Source of the DNA: Immersiella caudata
Taxonomy: Eukaryota; Ascomycota; Sordariomycetes; Sordariales; Lasiosphaeriaceae
Length of the DNA: 64,000 bases
Assembly: GCA_030512335.1 (NCBI GenBank)
Contig: JAULSU010000001.1
Coordinates: 1,798,001 to 1,862,000 of the forward strand
Reading direction: 5' to 3'
Part shown: piece by piece, positions 54,853-64,000 of the stretch
How the letters are laid out: the number at the start of each line of letters is the position of its first letter
How positions within the stretch are numbered: position 1 is the stretch's first letter
Notes under the pieces: generated by a model
The model's database searches: none
Told to the model about the DNA's origin: nothing
Seen by the model: only the letters and a program-made list of their open reading frames with translations
Program-made: the position numbers and the translations under genes

Positions 54853-55895
54853 ATGCGATTCTCCCAACCTATTGCTTCGGCGCTTCTGCTCGCCGCAGCT
54901 GGCGTCGCGCAAGCAGCTTCGTCTTGGAGCTTTGATGAGGCCAGCCTCTCAATTGCTGCTAAGAAGGGTGCAGACGGCGTCAAGGAGAAGTACGATAGGG
55001 ATCCCATTTTGACCGTTGCAAGCTCGTGCACTAACCCGTTTTCCTGTGCAGGTTGAACGCGAAGAACCCTCTGTCGAAACCCGTCGCTCTCGGGAGCACC
55101 GACACGCTCAAGGTTGCCCTGACCGCGAAGGACAATGGAAAGGGAAAGCGCCCGCACCAGGCCTTCGTCATCCTGAAGGAGCAAGATTCGGGACTCGAGG
55201 CCCCTTTCCCTCTGAGCACCAAGGACAATGGAAAGGCCGTCGTACAGATTGTGAGGTCCCCAGTGGAGCAGGGTATGGTTACTGGTTACTGGTTACTGAC
55301 TGACTTCTTCGACAGTCCCAGAAGGAGATCCCCGCGCCGCTGCTTGTGTCGACCAAGCCCCTGAAGGCTTCTATCGTCATCGGCTCCTTCGGCTCTGCCC
55401 AGGCATACAACAGCCAAGTGTTTGAGGTTGAGATCAAGACGGACCCCAGTGCCCCCGCACCACAATTCGAGAAGCCTCTCCGATATGGCCAGAAAGACGA
55501 GATTCACCACATCTTCCGCGCCGATCCCAAGAGCCCACCGAAGGTCATCTCGCTGTTCTTCGCGCTGGCCGTCATTGCTACTGTTCCCGCCCTCTTCATT
55601 GGCGTATGTTATTATCATGCAGCATCGTTCTTGCAAAGTGCTAACATGAGCATAGTGGCTGTCGCTGGGCGCAAACCTCAACCACCTCGCCAAGGCAATT
55701 GGCGCGGCTCCCCTGTCGCATGCCTCCTTCTTCGGGTCTATTGTGGCGATGGAGTTTGTGTTCTTCATGTACTATACCAGCTGGAACTTGTTCCAGACCC
55801 TCCCCGTCGCTGGCGTTGTCGGTGCGGTCACTGTTCTAAGTGGCACCAAGGCTCTAGGCGAGGTGCAGAGCAGACGTCTTGCTGGAGAGCGCTAA
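54853..55895 (+). CDS. SWP1: Oligosaccharyltransferase subunit SWP1 / ribophorin II
   Basis: Exons 54853..54989, 55052..55250, 55316..55603 and 55656..55895 (introns 62, 65 and 52 bp) encode 287 residues. The protein is a subunit of the ER oligosaccharyltransferase that N-glycosylates nascent proteins. Seen: signal peptide MRFSQPIASALLLAAAGVAQA; a lumenal beta-rich domain with LGSTDTLKVALTAKDNGKGK, RPHQAFVILKEQDSGLEAPF and KASIVIGSFGSAQAYN; the pre-membrane block RYGQKDEIHHIFRADPKSPP; and three hydrophobic helices (VISLFFALAVIATVPALFIG, a central one around FFGSIVAMEFVFFMYYTSW, and LPVAGVVGAVTVLSG). The tail RRLAGER ends in basic residues as in orthologues. All junctions preserve the family sequence. 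Confidence 0.92.
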
Positions 55896-56785
55896 CGAAA
55901 GAATGCTGTATCAAGAAGAAGGGGAGAGCGCGTTGATGGTCCTTTTGGAGCTCTGCGGCTGCGCTTGTATCTTTAAAACGGGGGCTAGACGGCAGTCAAA
56001 CCGGGACGGTAAAAACAGGCATTTCAGCGAGCAATTGGGTGTGAATTTAAGACGTCAGATTTTCCCTACGCATGGACGTGGCTTTAATCAAGCGACTACT
56101 GCGTTGATTTGATGACACAATCGACAGCAAAGAAAACTTTCGAGAGTCAGGGAGTCAGGGGGCCACGTGGTAGGATAAATGAGTTTGACCATCATGAGAA
56201 GGACAGTAGCCCTATTGACAGAATTAAGGAGCCGTTTTATAAATGTGAAGAGGCATTTGAGGGATCTTTCCATGCCTTCATTCTGACAAGCAAGCCTATT
56301 GGGAATGCAATGAGGTGTTGGCTTTTTCTCCCGATCGAGGGGTGTTAAAGTTATTTCTCCACCACGAAGGGGAGTTGAGCGCCGTTGTGTTTGGGCTGCG
56401 TGCCCCAACTGGTATGAGGCTAGCCGAACCAAGCCCAGCGAGGTCGCTGCCAATGAGGAAGCTCCCTGGATTTTGGCTCGGGACCCACATCTGCCCCACC
56501 CACCCCTTGTGAATGTAAACATTGGGATCGCGTTTTCCTCGAAGCGCAGGCTTGCACCTTCAAACTGACAGTACGCGACCAACTGCCAATTCAGCATGTG
56601 TGAATTTTCGCAAGTGCTTTACGAGTTCAACGTCCTTTCTTGAACTCGCTATCTTCGGCTGCGGCACGTCGCCATCGGCTTTCGCTGCAACTCGGCACCA
56701 GCATTTTTTCCCTGCCCGTCGTGGTGCCTGCTGCGACTTGACTTCCTGAATCCGCGCTGCGCTCCACGCGCTCCAGCAGCTCACG
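55896..56785. other. Intergenic region upstream of the Ppc89-like gene
   Basis: 890 bases between two plus-strand genes. No protein family on either strand and no ordered repeat noted. Confidence 0.5.
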
Positions 56786-59700
56786 ATGGACGTCAATAGC
56801 AATAGGACCAATAATCCGCATAGCAAACCAAAGCATATACCTAGACTCAAGAAGGAGATGCTTGAACACCGCCTCCGACACAACCCATTCAGCTCGCCAC
56901 CCTCCTCCACCGGCTCCCACGACACGGTCAGCACCACCACTGAGGAGCTCACCCGAAATCTCTCCAACTTCTCCTTTAGCCCCGACGGCGAGGGCACCCG
57001 AAAATTCAGTGACGAGTTCCACAATCCCCCCACCAAGCGGTCCTCCAGGTCTGGTCGCTTTGGTGCGCAACCCACATCTGTTCTCAACACCTGTGCGATC
57101 GCACGCACCTTTCCCGAGTGGAGCGGCTTGCTGTCCAAGGACGCGGCCACTTTTTCACAGAACGTCGACTTTGCCCATACCTTCAAGGCACCAATTCCCT
57201 CGATTGAGGCGGGCAAGGAGAACGTACCACCATTCGACCAAACGGTGGAGAACACATTTGAGAACGTCTTGGACGCGAAGCGCAGCCGTGCCCGCGCGGA
57301 TATGCAAGCGCGCGTGGACGACGAGTCGGACGCCTCTACGGTTCTTTCTCGCACCACCAGCAGACCAGTCATAGGCGCGCGTCGCACCCGTTTTTCAAGC
57401 GCCCCGGCAGAAATGCCCGGCTCGCCACCGCCCGCCAAACAATCTCTGCAAGAGATGATCTCCAAGATCCGTATCGAGAAGCAAGCCGCTCAGGTTCACA
57501 CGGCTCACACGTATTCCCACAACATGACGCCAAAGCAATCACCGCCACGAAAGGAAGATCTCCTCCAGCCCCCGAGCCATTCCGCCGACAAGACTGGCGT
57601 CAGTCCCACCGGCCGGTCGTTCTTCCTTCCTGGCTTTCGTCATCTTCCCGACTGGACGGCCGGTACCCTCAAGTTTAGCTCGATGAAGGATGGCGTTCCT
57701 GTTTTTACTAGGACGGGTGTTAGGCTAGACGCGTCCGCCAATGAGCACGGTTCCGTGAACACGGTAGGAATTACAGAGGAGGACGAGGAGATATTTGTCT
57801 CGATGGATAAGCTCCAGGAGGAAGTCCGCGAACTCCATGACCACGACGCGATGCTTCAACGCGAGGCAGAGAAGCTCCAGCGCGAAGTTAATTCTCTTCA
57901 GTCTGAGCTTAAGAGGTTCAAGTCTAGGAGGCCTTCGGACAGCGCCCTGGGATCCGACTCTGATGGTTCTTTCAACCGACGTAACGACGCTCACAACCAG
58001 GGCTTGGAAGCGGAAATCGCCCAGTTGCGCGATCGACTCGACCAGGCCAGCCGCCAGGTTGGTGTCAATGACATCCACAGCACCGCACTCACTGCTGAGC
58101 GCGATGAGGCTTTGCACCAAGCTTCGGTGGCTCGCGAGCGGGCCATGAGGCTGCAAGCAGAGCTTGAGGCTACCCAGAAGGACCTCGAGTCCACCTTGCA
58201 GGAACGCCATGGGAAGGAAACTCTGGAGCTCGAGAATGCGTCGCTGGTCGCCGCCAATGAGGCTCTTAAGCAGCAATACGACAACGCCGTCCGTGAGAAT
58301 AAGAGCCTCACTGCTCAATGCGAGAAGCTGCGCCGGGACTTGGCTTCTTCGCAGAGGGAGTTGACCAGCACGCGCGAGGAGCTTGCGACGACTCACAAGC
58401 AATACGACGCCCTTTTGGAGGAAAAGAAACTGGTTGCCCAGGACCATGCAAGTATGGAGCGCAACAACGACACTTACTTCAAGGAGAACAAGAAGTTGCA
58501 GGCTCAAGTAGCCGCTCGCGACCAGCACATTGCAGATCTCAAAAAGGGAATCGCCACGAGGGACGACATGATCGACAAGATGGGTGGATTGACTACCGAT
58601 ACGGCTATTATCGAGCTGAATGTCGACCTCCAAAACGAAGTTGAGCTTCTTGAGACGCGGCTGGAAGAGCAGGCGGAAGCTCTGCAGGAAAAGGCCGACT
58701 CTGTCAGCGCGAAGGAAGGCCGCATTCGCGTCCTCAAGGAGCAGAATCTCGAGCTGTCTTGCGAAAACCAGAAGCTCCAAGAGGAGAACAAGCGGCTCCG
58801 TGAGGATGCCGACGAGATGCGAGGTCATTGGATTGACAATCGCCATAAGGTAATTCGATTGAACCAACAAATCACGAAGAACAATACTGAGTATCTCAAG
58901 ACCCTCAACGACAACACAGAAGATTGCGTCCGCCTCGAGGAGGACTTCAAGCAAAAGGAGACCATGCTTCGGCAGAAGCTAGATCGACGAGAGGCCGCCA
59001 TCAAGAAAGTCAAGGCCTTGACGACGAAGATCACGGAGATCTCCCAACAAGAGCTCTTGGGCAAGACCGCGACTAAAGTAACGCGGATTGTCGAGCCGAC
59101 GGGGAGCCGCTATGCGGAGGACGACGTCACGGGACGAAGCACCGCCATAAATGTCGAAGATGATCCGACGACGGAACTCCATCTGACACAGGGTTCTGAC
59201 TTTGCGAGTATCATGGACGATGAGATCGTTAAGCTCAAGCAGACATACCGTGACTTCCAAGAGCAGCAACAAGAAGCCGCCCAGTCTGCGGCCGCTGGCA
59301 ACACCGTGGAGGTCACCGAGTATGACTTGCCTGTGCTGCCAGGCCTTCGTAGAAGCGTGTCTGACGCCAGCACGAGGATGTCCAAAGCGATAATCACCGC
59401 CCAGTCAAAGCAACCTGTCGGAATTCTCAAGAAATCTACTCAGTTTCCCATTGAGGAGGATACAGGGCGGTTTAGCGTCAAGTCAGCGCTGAGCATTGCC
59501 AGTCACCATACCGAGGATGACTCGATTCACACAGTCGGAACCATGCGCAGCCACCGGTCCGCAAAGAGTAACCCCAACGGCGAAGCCAAGGGTCGTCCGG
59601 AGTCACGCCTCCGACGCAACTCTGACACCGGGCGTGTCGGAACTGACCCGACCATGACAGAGCATAACATGACGTCGGCATTCTTCATCCCCGACATCAC

Positions 59701-60340
59701 AATCCACACCGAGAAAGAGGCCACTAATCACTCTATTCCTGCTCTCAGCAAGGAGGCTCGCCGCGTCCTCGACGGGATCTGCAAGCACAAGTCTGGCAAC
59801 TGCAACGTCTGCATCCGCATCGCTGCCTTTGGCGAGAGCCGCAGTGTCAGCATGACTCGTCGTGTCTCCATTACCGCCGAGGACGTGCGCAGGGGCAAGA
59901 AGACCATCTCCGTTGAGAAGCCTGTTCCCGTCTCTGAACGCATGCCCGAGGTCGGCAGTAAGTACGTTGAGGAACCTACCATGCGGCCCTCTATGGACCC
60001 GGGCGAGGCACTGGCTATTCTTATCAAGGAAACAAAAGACGAGATTGAGCACCTCCAGATGGAGCTCAGGCGCCTGAATGATGTCTACTTTGCTCTGGAC
60101 AAGTCTCTAGGCCAGCGAGAGCGTAGACGTGTCATGGCTGAGATCAAGAAGTTGCAGTCCGAGGTGGAACAGAAGAGTGGGCATCTGTACAAATTGCATG
60201 ATGTGTTGGAAGGACAAAAACAGGCAGGACAGCTTATGGCGGAAGAGGAAGTTGACGTTACGATTTTGAGTGGGATTGTCAGGCTGGAGGCTACAGTGGA
60301 GAGCAAGGATGGAGGGTCGTCATGGAATGGGTTTGACTAA
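56786..60340 (+). CDS. PPC89: Ppc89/Cep57-like spindle-pole-body coiled-coil protein
   Basis: Single exon, 1184 residues. N-terminal ~330 residues are disordered and Ser/Pro-rich, with the conserved TFPEWSGLLSKDAATFSQ and a second block SFFLPGFRHLPDWTAGTLKF. A long coiled coil runs from about 335 to 770 (for example KLQEEVRELHDHDAMLQREA). After a linker, a Cep57-type microtubule-binding region appears near 986-1010 with SKEARRVLDGICKHKSGNC and VCIRIA, where the H-x-C-x2-C arrangement is typical. A final coiled coil is at about 1070-1160. Proteins with this arrangement, such as fission-yeast Ppc89, are core scaffold of the spindle pole body and anchor septation-initiation components. Together with BUB2 it makes two spindle-pole genes in the window. 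Class is well supported; one-to-one orthology with Ppc89 is inferred. Confidence 0.8.
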   Translation: MDVNSNRTNNPHSKPKHIPRLKKEMLEHRLRHNPFSSPPSSTGSHDTVSTTTEELTRNLSNFSFSPDGEGTRKFSDEFHNPPTKRSSRSGRFGAQPTSVLNTCAIARTFPEWSGLLSKDAATFSQNVDFAHTFKAPIPSIEAGKENVPPFDQTVENTFENVLDAKRSRARADMQARVDDESDASTVLSRTTSRPVIGARRTRFSSAPAEMPGSPPPAKQSLQEMISKIRIEKQAAQVHTAHTYSHNMTPKQSPPRKEDLLQPPSHSADKTGVSPTGRSFFLPGFRHLPDWTAGTLKFSSMKDGVPVFTRTGVRLDASANEHGSVNTVGITEEDEEIFVSMDKLQEEVRELHDHDAMLQREAEKLQREVNSLQSELKRFKSRRPSDSALGSDSDGSFNRRNDAHNQGLEAEIAQLRDRLDQASRQVGVNDIHSTALTAERDEALHQASVARERAMRLQAELEATQKDLESTLQERHGKETLELENASLVAANEALKQQYDNAVRENKSLTAQCEKLRRDLASSQRELTSTREELATTHKQYDALLEEKKLVAQDHASMERNNDTYFKENKKLQAQVAARDQHIADLKKGIATRDDMIDKMGGLTTDTAIIELNVDLQNEVELLETRLEEQAEALQEKADSVSAKEGRIRVLKEQNLELSCENQKLQEENKRLREDADEMRGHWIDNRHKVIRLNQQITKNNTEYLKTLNDNTEDCVRLEEDFKQKETMLRQKLDRREAAIKKVKALTTKITEISQQELLGKTATKVTRIVEPTGSRYAEDDVTGRSTAINVEDDPTTELHLTQGSDFASIMDDEIVKLKQTYRDFQEQQQEAAQSAAAGNTVEVTEYDLPVLPGLRRSVSDASTRMSKAIITAQSKQPVGILKKSTQFPIEEDTGRFSVKSALSIASHHTEDDSIHTVGTMRSHRSAKSNPNGEAKGRPESRLRRNSDTGRVGTDPTMTEHNMTSAFFIPDITIHTEKEATNHSIPALSKEARRVLDGICKHKSGNCNVCIRIAAFGESRSVSMTRRVSITAEDVRRGKKTISVEKPVPVSERMPEVGSKYVEEPTMRPSMDPGEALAILIKETKDEIEHLQMELRRLNDVYFALDKSLGQRERRRVMAEIKKLQSEVEQKSGHLYKLHDVLEGQKQAGQLMAEEEVDVTILSGIVRLEATVESKDGGSSWNGFD

Positions 60341-63317
60341 GTGAGGATTAACATGACAGGGTTGGAGTAGTCAGTTGGTCATGCGTTTCTTCATGGTTAC
60401 CTTAGGCATTGGCTGTCGGTTTAGGAGTTGGGATTTGGCGTTCAGGAAATTGTGTGTGGGTATCTTGGCCTTTGGCTAGGGTGAGAGGGCTAGATTTGCC
60501 TCTCTGTATGAATGGAAAGCATTTTGATGACCGTCTAGAGTTAGTTGTCCGTATTGTGATGTGTGCTGCGTAGAGATAGGAAAGCGCTCCTCTGCGTGGT
60601 GGGAAAGAGGGATGTTCCCCCTAAGGGTTTTGATTTCGAGTGCTCCCCGGACAACGCGATTCGGACAAACTTTGATGTTTGTGCTGTTATCGATGAGGGC
60701 TAAATTGCTACTTCACTGTGATTTTGGGGTATCATGTCTGCCCTGCCTGGTTGACTTCGAATATTTTTCGATATCAGTAGTCAGGTATGTTTGAATGGGT
60801 ACCGCGGCTATCGTGTGCTCACCAGGAAACGAGAACAGCTTCCTCATGGACAAGCATCGTCCGAATTGAGACGACAACTCTCAAGGTATCGGCGGAGACA
60901 GAAGAGTTCATGAGAACAGAACACACACTTAAATCAAAGCCACCTTGAGAGAGAAGCAACCAGGTATGGCAAATAATTTGTATTGAAGCTATCTAAACGG
61001 ATGTTGAATGGGGTAATGTTCTCCTGGCTCGATGAGACATCGATATATAATCTAAGTCTTTCTTCGCCGCGGGGTGATTGATCTGTAGAAACCATGCCAA
61101 GTCCTTATCTACTGCACATGAGAACGTGCAGAGAGCTGACAAGCTGTGGTAACCTAGAGGTCCCCGAATACCCTGTAGCCCGCAAATTGCAAGAACCCCC
61201 AGAATCTCTCGCCCCGGGATCGCTCAAAGCCCCCGAGGGCCATCTTGCACATAGCCGAAGCGTGAAGCGTTGACTGTCCCATGCCCCAAGCCCCCGAAAC
61301 AGAACGCAAGTCCCCAGGTGCCCACTAGAGAGTTGTCTTGATGAGACTGACTGGCGTGAACCAGGAAGAGCCAGAGCTGAAGATCGTCAGGTGAATGGTC
61401 CGGTCTGACTGATTAAGTTTGACCAAAACACCATCGGCACATCGGATTCTGGAAGCGAGCGGTAGTGAGCACACCTGTGACAACCCAAATTATAATCACG
61501 CCAACAGCAGTGAATCAAGGGCTATCAATAACCTGTGTCACACCAAGTGTCCTGTAGAATGCCCTGTATGTGGCTTAACCCACGAGTGTTCCAACGATGC
61601 AATTGTGTTCTCGACTGAAAAGCGATCCAGCCATGCAGTGTACTGACCCAAGAGATCCAGTCATGTCTCAACTACTTCACTGGCAGAACCATGGCCCCAG
61701 ACTCAGCGAGGAAATGAGGAGAAATCTCAATCCCCATTGCCCTCCATCTGCTTCGGCCAAAGCGTCCACGGATTGAGGTGAAGGGGAGCACGCTCATCCC
61801 ACTGCCGGTCGACCCAATCGTTTCAGCCAAATATCAAAATCATCCACCAGCCGGAGTGACAGGGAGATCTTCACCCCTATCTCTCAATGACTAGCTTCTA
61901 TCCTGGAGAGTATCGCAGGGACGGTCCATGAGGAGCAATGCTCAACTCAAGAAAAGTCGACCTGCTTTGCCCTGTATGCCCCCGAGAGGGAAATCCTCTA
62001 ATACCATTCGGGTTCAACTACCCAGCGGTGGCAACCGCTTGCGTCCAACCCGCAACGAAATGGACTGACTGGTGCGAGGTCAAGTCGCGTATGACAATGC
62101 AACTCAGCTGCCACGCGCGACTCCACACTCGCTGTCCTCTTGTCCGAGCTCGTTGTGGTTGAGACGCAGAGAAAAGATTGCCAAAAGGCCGAGTTGGCAA
62201 TAACAGTAGACTGCGTTGTGTCTGAAACGGTTGCGCGGGTCCCGTTACGACTGCTGTAACGAAACGGTGAGGGAGCAGGAGCTGAACTATGGGTGCGTGC
62301 CCAGCCCCTCAGCGCCGTTTGGTCACCAGCGTGACAGAGATTCCCAGCCCGCAGACCACTGATTTGACAACATCAAAATGCGTTATGCCCTGGAGTTTGC
62401 GCGTCACGACCGCAATGGCAAGGGGGAGATGAGCGAGATGTGGCAGTCAGGAGTGCCTGGCCGCGCTGGGTGGCTCTAGATACATCTCGTTCGGAGCTGC
62501 TTGGCCATTGAAGTGAGAGGCACCGAAAAGTGTCCCGCAAGACAGAAGATTGGCGTCAACAGCAAGATGTGTCGTATCCCCCCAAAAGGTACGTCTTAGC
62601 GACAGCGGGACGAAAGGACTGTGGATGAAGAGTTGCTACTTTGGCTGAAACGACTTGGAGTGAGATCAGCGAAAGGCAGCGGGTTGTCGCAGTCGATTAG
62701 CCCTCGCGAAGTTTGTGGTGTTGGTTGAAAAAGACGGCAACAGCATCCTGCGTCGAATCCGTGCCTGTGGGTTGCGTCTCTGCGTTGGCTCTGGTGCAAA
62801 TGATCGATCGTTGCAAAACATTCCAGAGGAACCAGGCGGCACCGCAAGGAAGGTGCAGAGTCCGGCTTTGCCGCCCAAATTAGACGTGTTGGTTACGATG
62901 GGAAGTGAACCTGTGGTTGTCGGAATAAGATTGTTGGCTAAAGATGTAGAACTGGAGTGCTAGGCAGCAGGGGAAGAGAGAAAAGTGTGCGTGATGAAGA
63001 TGAGCCTTGTTCAGAGGAAAGAGCGACCTTTTCAGTACTGAAATCTAGAGTTAAATCAGCCCGTAAACGCGCCCCGCACATACTGTACCACCAAAACGCG
63101 CAAAGTCACGCGTGTCACGCAGCGTGCAGAATTGCGCCAAGCCCTCCGGATCGCTTCCGAGCGGACATTGCCTGACCCCAACAAAACGCTTCGAATCAAA
63201 CACAACCGCACCGACCGCCACCAGAGCAGAGACCCCGCCAACACAGGGGATCCCCTAACCTCATCTTACCAATCTCTGGAAATAGACAGACCGGCTACAG
63301 AAGCAAGCAAGTCCATC
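60341..63317. other. Gene-poor interval of 3 kb
   Basis: No protein family recognised between the Ppc89-like gene and Y14. A small perfect hairpin (CGTTAC, 7-base loop, GTAACG) lies at 62243-62261. C-rich repeats of the form AGCCCCCGA occur around 61230-61310. The last ~250 bases should be the Y14 promoter and leader. Confidence 0.4.
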
Positions 63318-63860
63318 ATGGCTGACGACATGGAACTCGACGAGCCTGTCTCGCCCCAGGCTGGAGGCGCCTCACGCACCGCCGCCATGCAAACCCACAC
63401 CAAGGCCACCGCCGTGCGCTCCATCGAGGGCTGGATCATCATGGTGACCAACGTGCATGAGGAGGCGGACGAGGAGGCCATCCAGGACAAGTTCGGCGAG
63501 TTTGGCGAGATCAAGAACCTGCATCTGAATCTCGACAGGCGAAGCGGCTATGTCAAAGTAGGTTTCTTTATTTCTTTTCTTTTTCCGTTGGGCGTGACAC
63601 GGGGCTGACATATGTGAAACCAGGGCTATGCATTGATCGAGTACGCGACGCTGGACGAGGCGCGGGATGCCATCGATAACGCCCATAACACCAAGCTTCT
63701 CGACCAGACAGTCCAGGTTGACTTTGCTTTTGTGCGACCGCCGCCCGGCAAAGGACAGGGTGGTGGCAGAGGCGGGGGAGCGGGTGGACGGGGTCCAAAT
63801 CGTGGTCGAACTGGTCGGAGCAGAAGCAGAAGCCCTGGGGCGTCAAAGGATGATGCCTAG
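63318..63860 (+). CDS. RBM8A: RNA-binding protein Y14 (RBM8A), exon-junction-complex core
   Basis: Exons 63318..63557 and 63624..63860 (intron 66 bp) encode 158 residues. Y14 pairs with Mago in the EJC that is deposited upstream of spliced junctions and marks mRNA for export, localisation and decay. Seen: an acidic N-terminus (MADDMELDEPVSPQAGG), then one RRM from SIEGWIIMVTNVHEEADEEA (RNP2 region) through KFGEFGEIKNLHLNLDRRSG to GYALIEYATLDEARDAIDN (RNP1 region) and LLDQTVQVDFAFVRPP. A Gly/Arg-rich and Arg/Ser tail (GRGPNRGRTGRSRSRSPG) follows, as in orthologues. In Y14 the RRM face mainly binds Mago, not RNA. The splice site sits between VK and GYALIEY, a common RRM intron position. PYM, which disassembles Mago-Y14, is encoded at 24.9 kb. 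Confidence 0.94.
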
Positions 63861-64000
63861 AGGCGCTGATATCTTCCAAAACCCCTTGGGGATGGCGGGG
63901 CTCAGGCGCAAGGACTAGTCGCCGTGTTTCCTTCAAAGCTCGAGAGGCTGGTTGGGTGAGAAAAACACTGCCCGGGAAAAGAGCTAGAGAAACAAGAACA
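63861..64000. other. 3' flank of Y14 to the window edge
   Basis: 140 bases, presumably 3' UTR. Nothing further visible. Confidence 0.5.

Noticed and set aside
57725..58954. A 409-codon frame antisense to the spindle-pole gene
   Set aside because: Leu-rich shadow of the coiled coil; the sense strand has the Cep57-type motifs.
1..64000. CRISPR arrays, rRNA genes, complete tRNAs, transposase or reverse-transcriptase genes
   Set aside because: None seen on reading both strands; the only repeats are the microsatellites and the decayed array described.

Overview
The window looks like a chromosomal segment of a filamentous ascomycete (Pezizomycotina, perhaps a Sordariomycete). Coding sequences are interrupted by short introns of mostly 44-90 bp, with GTAAGT/GTGAGT-type donors, CTAAC/CTGAC branch points and CAG/TAG acceptors. 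The genes are single-copy fungal housekeeping genes plus a few lineage-type secreted proteins. There is no operon structure, CRISPR array, insertion sequence or recognisable transposon. The class-level placement is a guess from gene style only.

Layout. 0-10 kb: a TauD/TfdA-type dioxygenase, then almost 5 kb without a recognisable gene, then BUB2, a spindle-checkpoint TBC GAP with a 34-glutamine tract. 12-16 kb: a small cysteine-rich GPI-type protein, an Izh3-type PAQR membrane protein, and the THO-complex subunit THOC5. 16.7-23.2 kb: a 2141-residue UBR1 N-recognin ubiquitin ligase. 24-30.8 kb: a compact mitochondrial neighbourhood (QCR9, BCS1, mitoribosomal uS11m, TIM44) that also holds PYM, the exon-junction-complex recycling factor. 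31.3-31.6 kb: decayed tandem repeats. 32-37 kb: a NADAR-domain glycosidase, then a gene-poor stretch. 37.4-46.7 kb: an HMT1-like ABC transporter with an added C-terminal PAM2-like exon, an IQ-motif (IQM-like) protein, a short-chain dehydrogenase and a Ypt35-like PX protein. 49.4-60.3 kb: a DUF7707 GPI protein, the CDP-alcohol phosphotransferase EPT1/CPT1, a glutaminyl-cyclase-like M28 metalloprotein, the oligosaccharyltransferase subunit SWP1/ribophorin II, and a Ppc89/Cep57-like spindle-pole protein. 63.3 kb: the exon-junction-complex core protein Y14 (RBM8A).

Functional links. QCR9 (complex III subunit) and BCS1 (the AAA translocase that inserts the Rieske protein into complex III) lie 1.8 kb apart. 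uS11m and TIM44 share a divergent promoter carrying a CCCTAA telobox. PYM and Y14 act in the same EJC assembly/recycling cycle but lie 38 kb apart. THOC5 adds another mRNP factor. BUB2 and the Ppc89-like protein both act at the spindle pole body.

The most interesting observations are: a predicted splice choice that appends a PAM2 (poly(A)-binding-protein docking) motif to an ABC transporter; two GC-AG introns with identical donors; a start codon isolated as its own coding exon in QCR9; a two-codon uORF abutting the start of the PX gene; and competing 5' gene models for EPT1. I found no multi-gene system that is clearly undescribed. Exon models were built by hand from splice motifs, reading frame and remembered family conservation; none was tested by alignment or transcript data.
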